Assembly: GCF_042665195.1 (NCBI RefSeq)
Contig: NZ_JBHTBW010000030.1
Location: forward strand, 1-5,439
Reading direction: 5' to 3'
From: Laceyella putida
GTDB taxonomy: Bacteria; Bacillota; Bacilli; Thermoactinomycetales; Thermoactinomycetaceae
Length of the DNA: 5,439 nucleotides
Of the stretch, positions 5,031 to 5,439 are shown piece by piece (positions within the stretch are counted from its first letter, which is position 1; every line of letters starts with the position of its first letter). Below the pieces are notes generated by a model. The model searched no databases and was not told the origin of the DNA. It saw only the letters and a program-made list of their open reading frames with translations. A program made the translations under genes and the position numbers.

Positions 5031-5439
5031 TTAATGGATGAATATCAACCCATAAAACTTAAAACCACCTCCCTTACCTGCTCTCGAAAGCAGCATAGCC
5101 AACTTTTTTATGTTTTGAGCCACAGCAGTTAGGAGGCATTGCTCTTGAATTTTTGCAAGCCCCCTGTAGCGTGCGTATCGAAGACCATGAAGTTCCTTCG
5201 CGTCAGCGAAGCTACGTTCAATCGTTTCTTTTCGACGCTTATATAATGTTTTTCCACGTGGGCTTAAGCGATTTTGTCTAACCCACTCTTTTGCATCTTC
5301 CCATACATGACGTGTTAGGATTTTTGTGTGATTCTTTGACTTTGTGCAATTCTTAAGAAAAGGACATTGCTTATAAATCTCGGGATTGGATTTGTACTGT
5401 CTGTATCCTTCACGGTTGGTCGTTCGATATGTAAGTTGA
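5031..5439 (-). CDS. IS1182-family transposase, C-terminal 135 residues (partial, runs off the window)
   Basis: The minus-strand frame enters at the right edge and ends at TAA (5031-5033). It shows the IS1182-family DDE transposase C-terminus. A Cys-containing insert (YKQCPFLKNCTKSKNH) comes first, then RHVWEDAKEWVR. The signature KRRKETIERSFADAKELHGLRYARYRG follows and contains the third catalytic acidic residue, the Glu of ETIERSF. The segment LLTAVAQNIKKLA closes the fold. The C-terminal tail is glycine-rich and then hydrophobic. Nothing in the visible part is frameshifted, so the copy may be intact. The N-terminal half and the first two catalytic Asp residues are outside the window. It points away from the HpaB-like gene's end, that is, the two are convergent. 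Confidence 0.9.
   Translation of the reverse strand, partial: QLTYRTTNREGYRQYKSNPEIYKQCPFLKNCTKSKNHTKILTRHVWEDAKEWVRQNRLSPRGKTLYKRRKETIERSFADAKELHGLRYARYRGLAKIQEQCLLTAVAQNIKKLAMLLSRAGKGGGFKFYGLIFIH

Larger units (their letters stand above)
4957..5439 (-). mobile_element. IS1182-family insertion sequence, transposase 3' end (partial)
   Basis: The segment contains the transposase C-terminus, a terminator-like hairpin outside its stop codon, and about 13 further bases before the gene-fragment junction. The outer boundary is set only approximately, because the opposite end and its inverted repeat lie beyond the window. The stretch GTTGACAAACC near 4964-4974 is the sort of place a terminal inverted repeat would start, but it cannot be confirmed from one end. 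Confidence 0.6.

Overview
The window looks like accessory DNA from a low-to-mid GC Gram-positive bacterium, most likely one of the Bacillales. The signs are strong AGGAGG-type ribosome binding sites, an IS1182-family transposase, an IS200/IS605-type element end, and proteins that resemble Bacillales versions of known families. The exact genus cannot be read from the sequence.

Layout, left to right. Bases 2-85 hold the last 27 codons of an unidentified plus-strand gene, possibly a membrane protein. A small unrecognised gene (152-451) with an excellent ribosome binding site follows. Next comes a clear FMNH2-dependent dimethyl-sulfone monooxygenase, SfnG (571-1650). An acyl-CoA-dehydrogenase-fold flavoprotein follows 26 bases later (1677-2876). 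These genes read as one operon for scavenging sulfur from organosulfur compounds. By eye, the acyl-CoA-dehydrogenase-like protein lacks the catalytic glutamate at both positions known in the family. It is therefore more likely an SfnB/SfnC/DszC-like oxidoreductase than a beta-oxidation enzyme.

The 420-base gap 2877-3296 is not empty. About 2890-3185 has the layout of a short non-autonomous IS200/IS605-type element on the minus strand. It has a right-end hairpin ending in TTCAT, a left-end palindrome next to a TTTAT motif, and hairpin-rich non-coding DNA between them. This could be a stand-alone omega-RNA (TnpB/IscB guide RNA) locus with no nuclease gene of its own. A second hairpin, with a T-run on the minus strand, lies between this element and the next gene.

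Bases 3297-4748 encode an HpaB-family (4-hydroxyphenylacetate 3-monooxygenase-like) FADH2-dependent hydroxylase. It is noticeably more GC-rich than the sfn genes. One substrate-binding histidine of the characterised enzymes appears to be replaced, so its substrate is uncertain. No flavin reductase (SfnF, HpaC or SsuE type) is visible, so all three flavin enzymes would depend on a reductase encoded elsewhere.

The right end is mobile and broken DNA. A 63-codon minus-strand gene fragment (4751-4942) is followed by a perfect 9-bp hairpin, a strong terminator-like hairpin, and the C-terminal 135 codons of an IS1182-family transposase (5031-5439, minus) that runs off the window. The HpaB-like gene thus lies between two mobile-element traces, which suggests the region was assembled by successive insertions.
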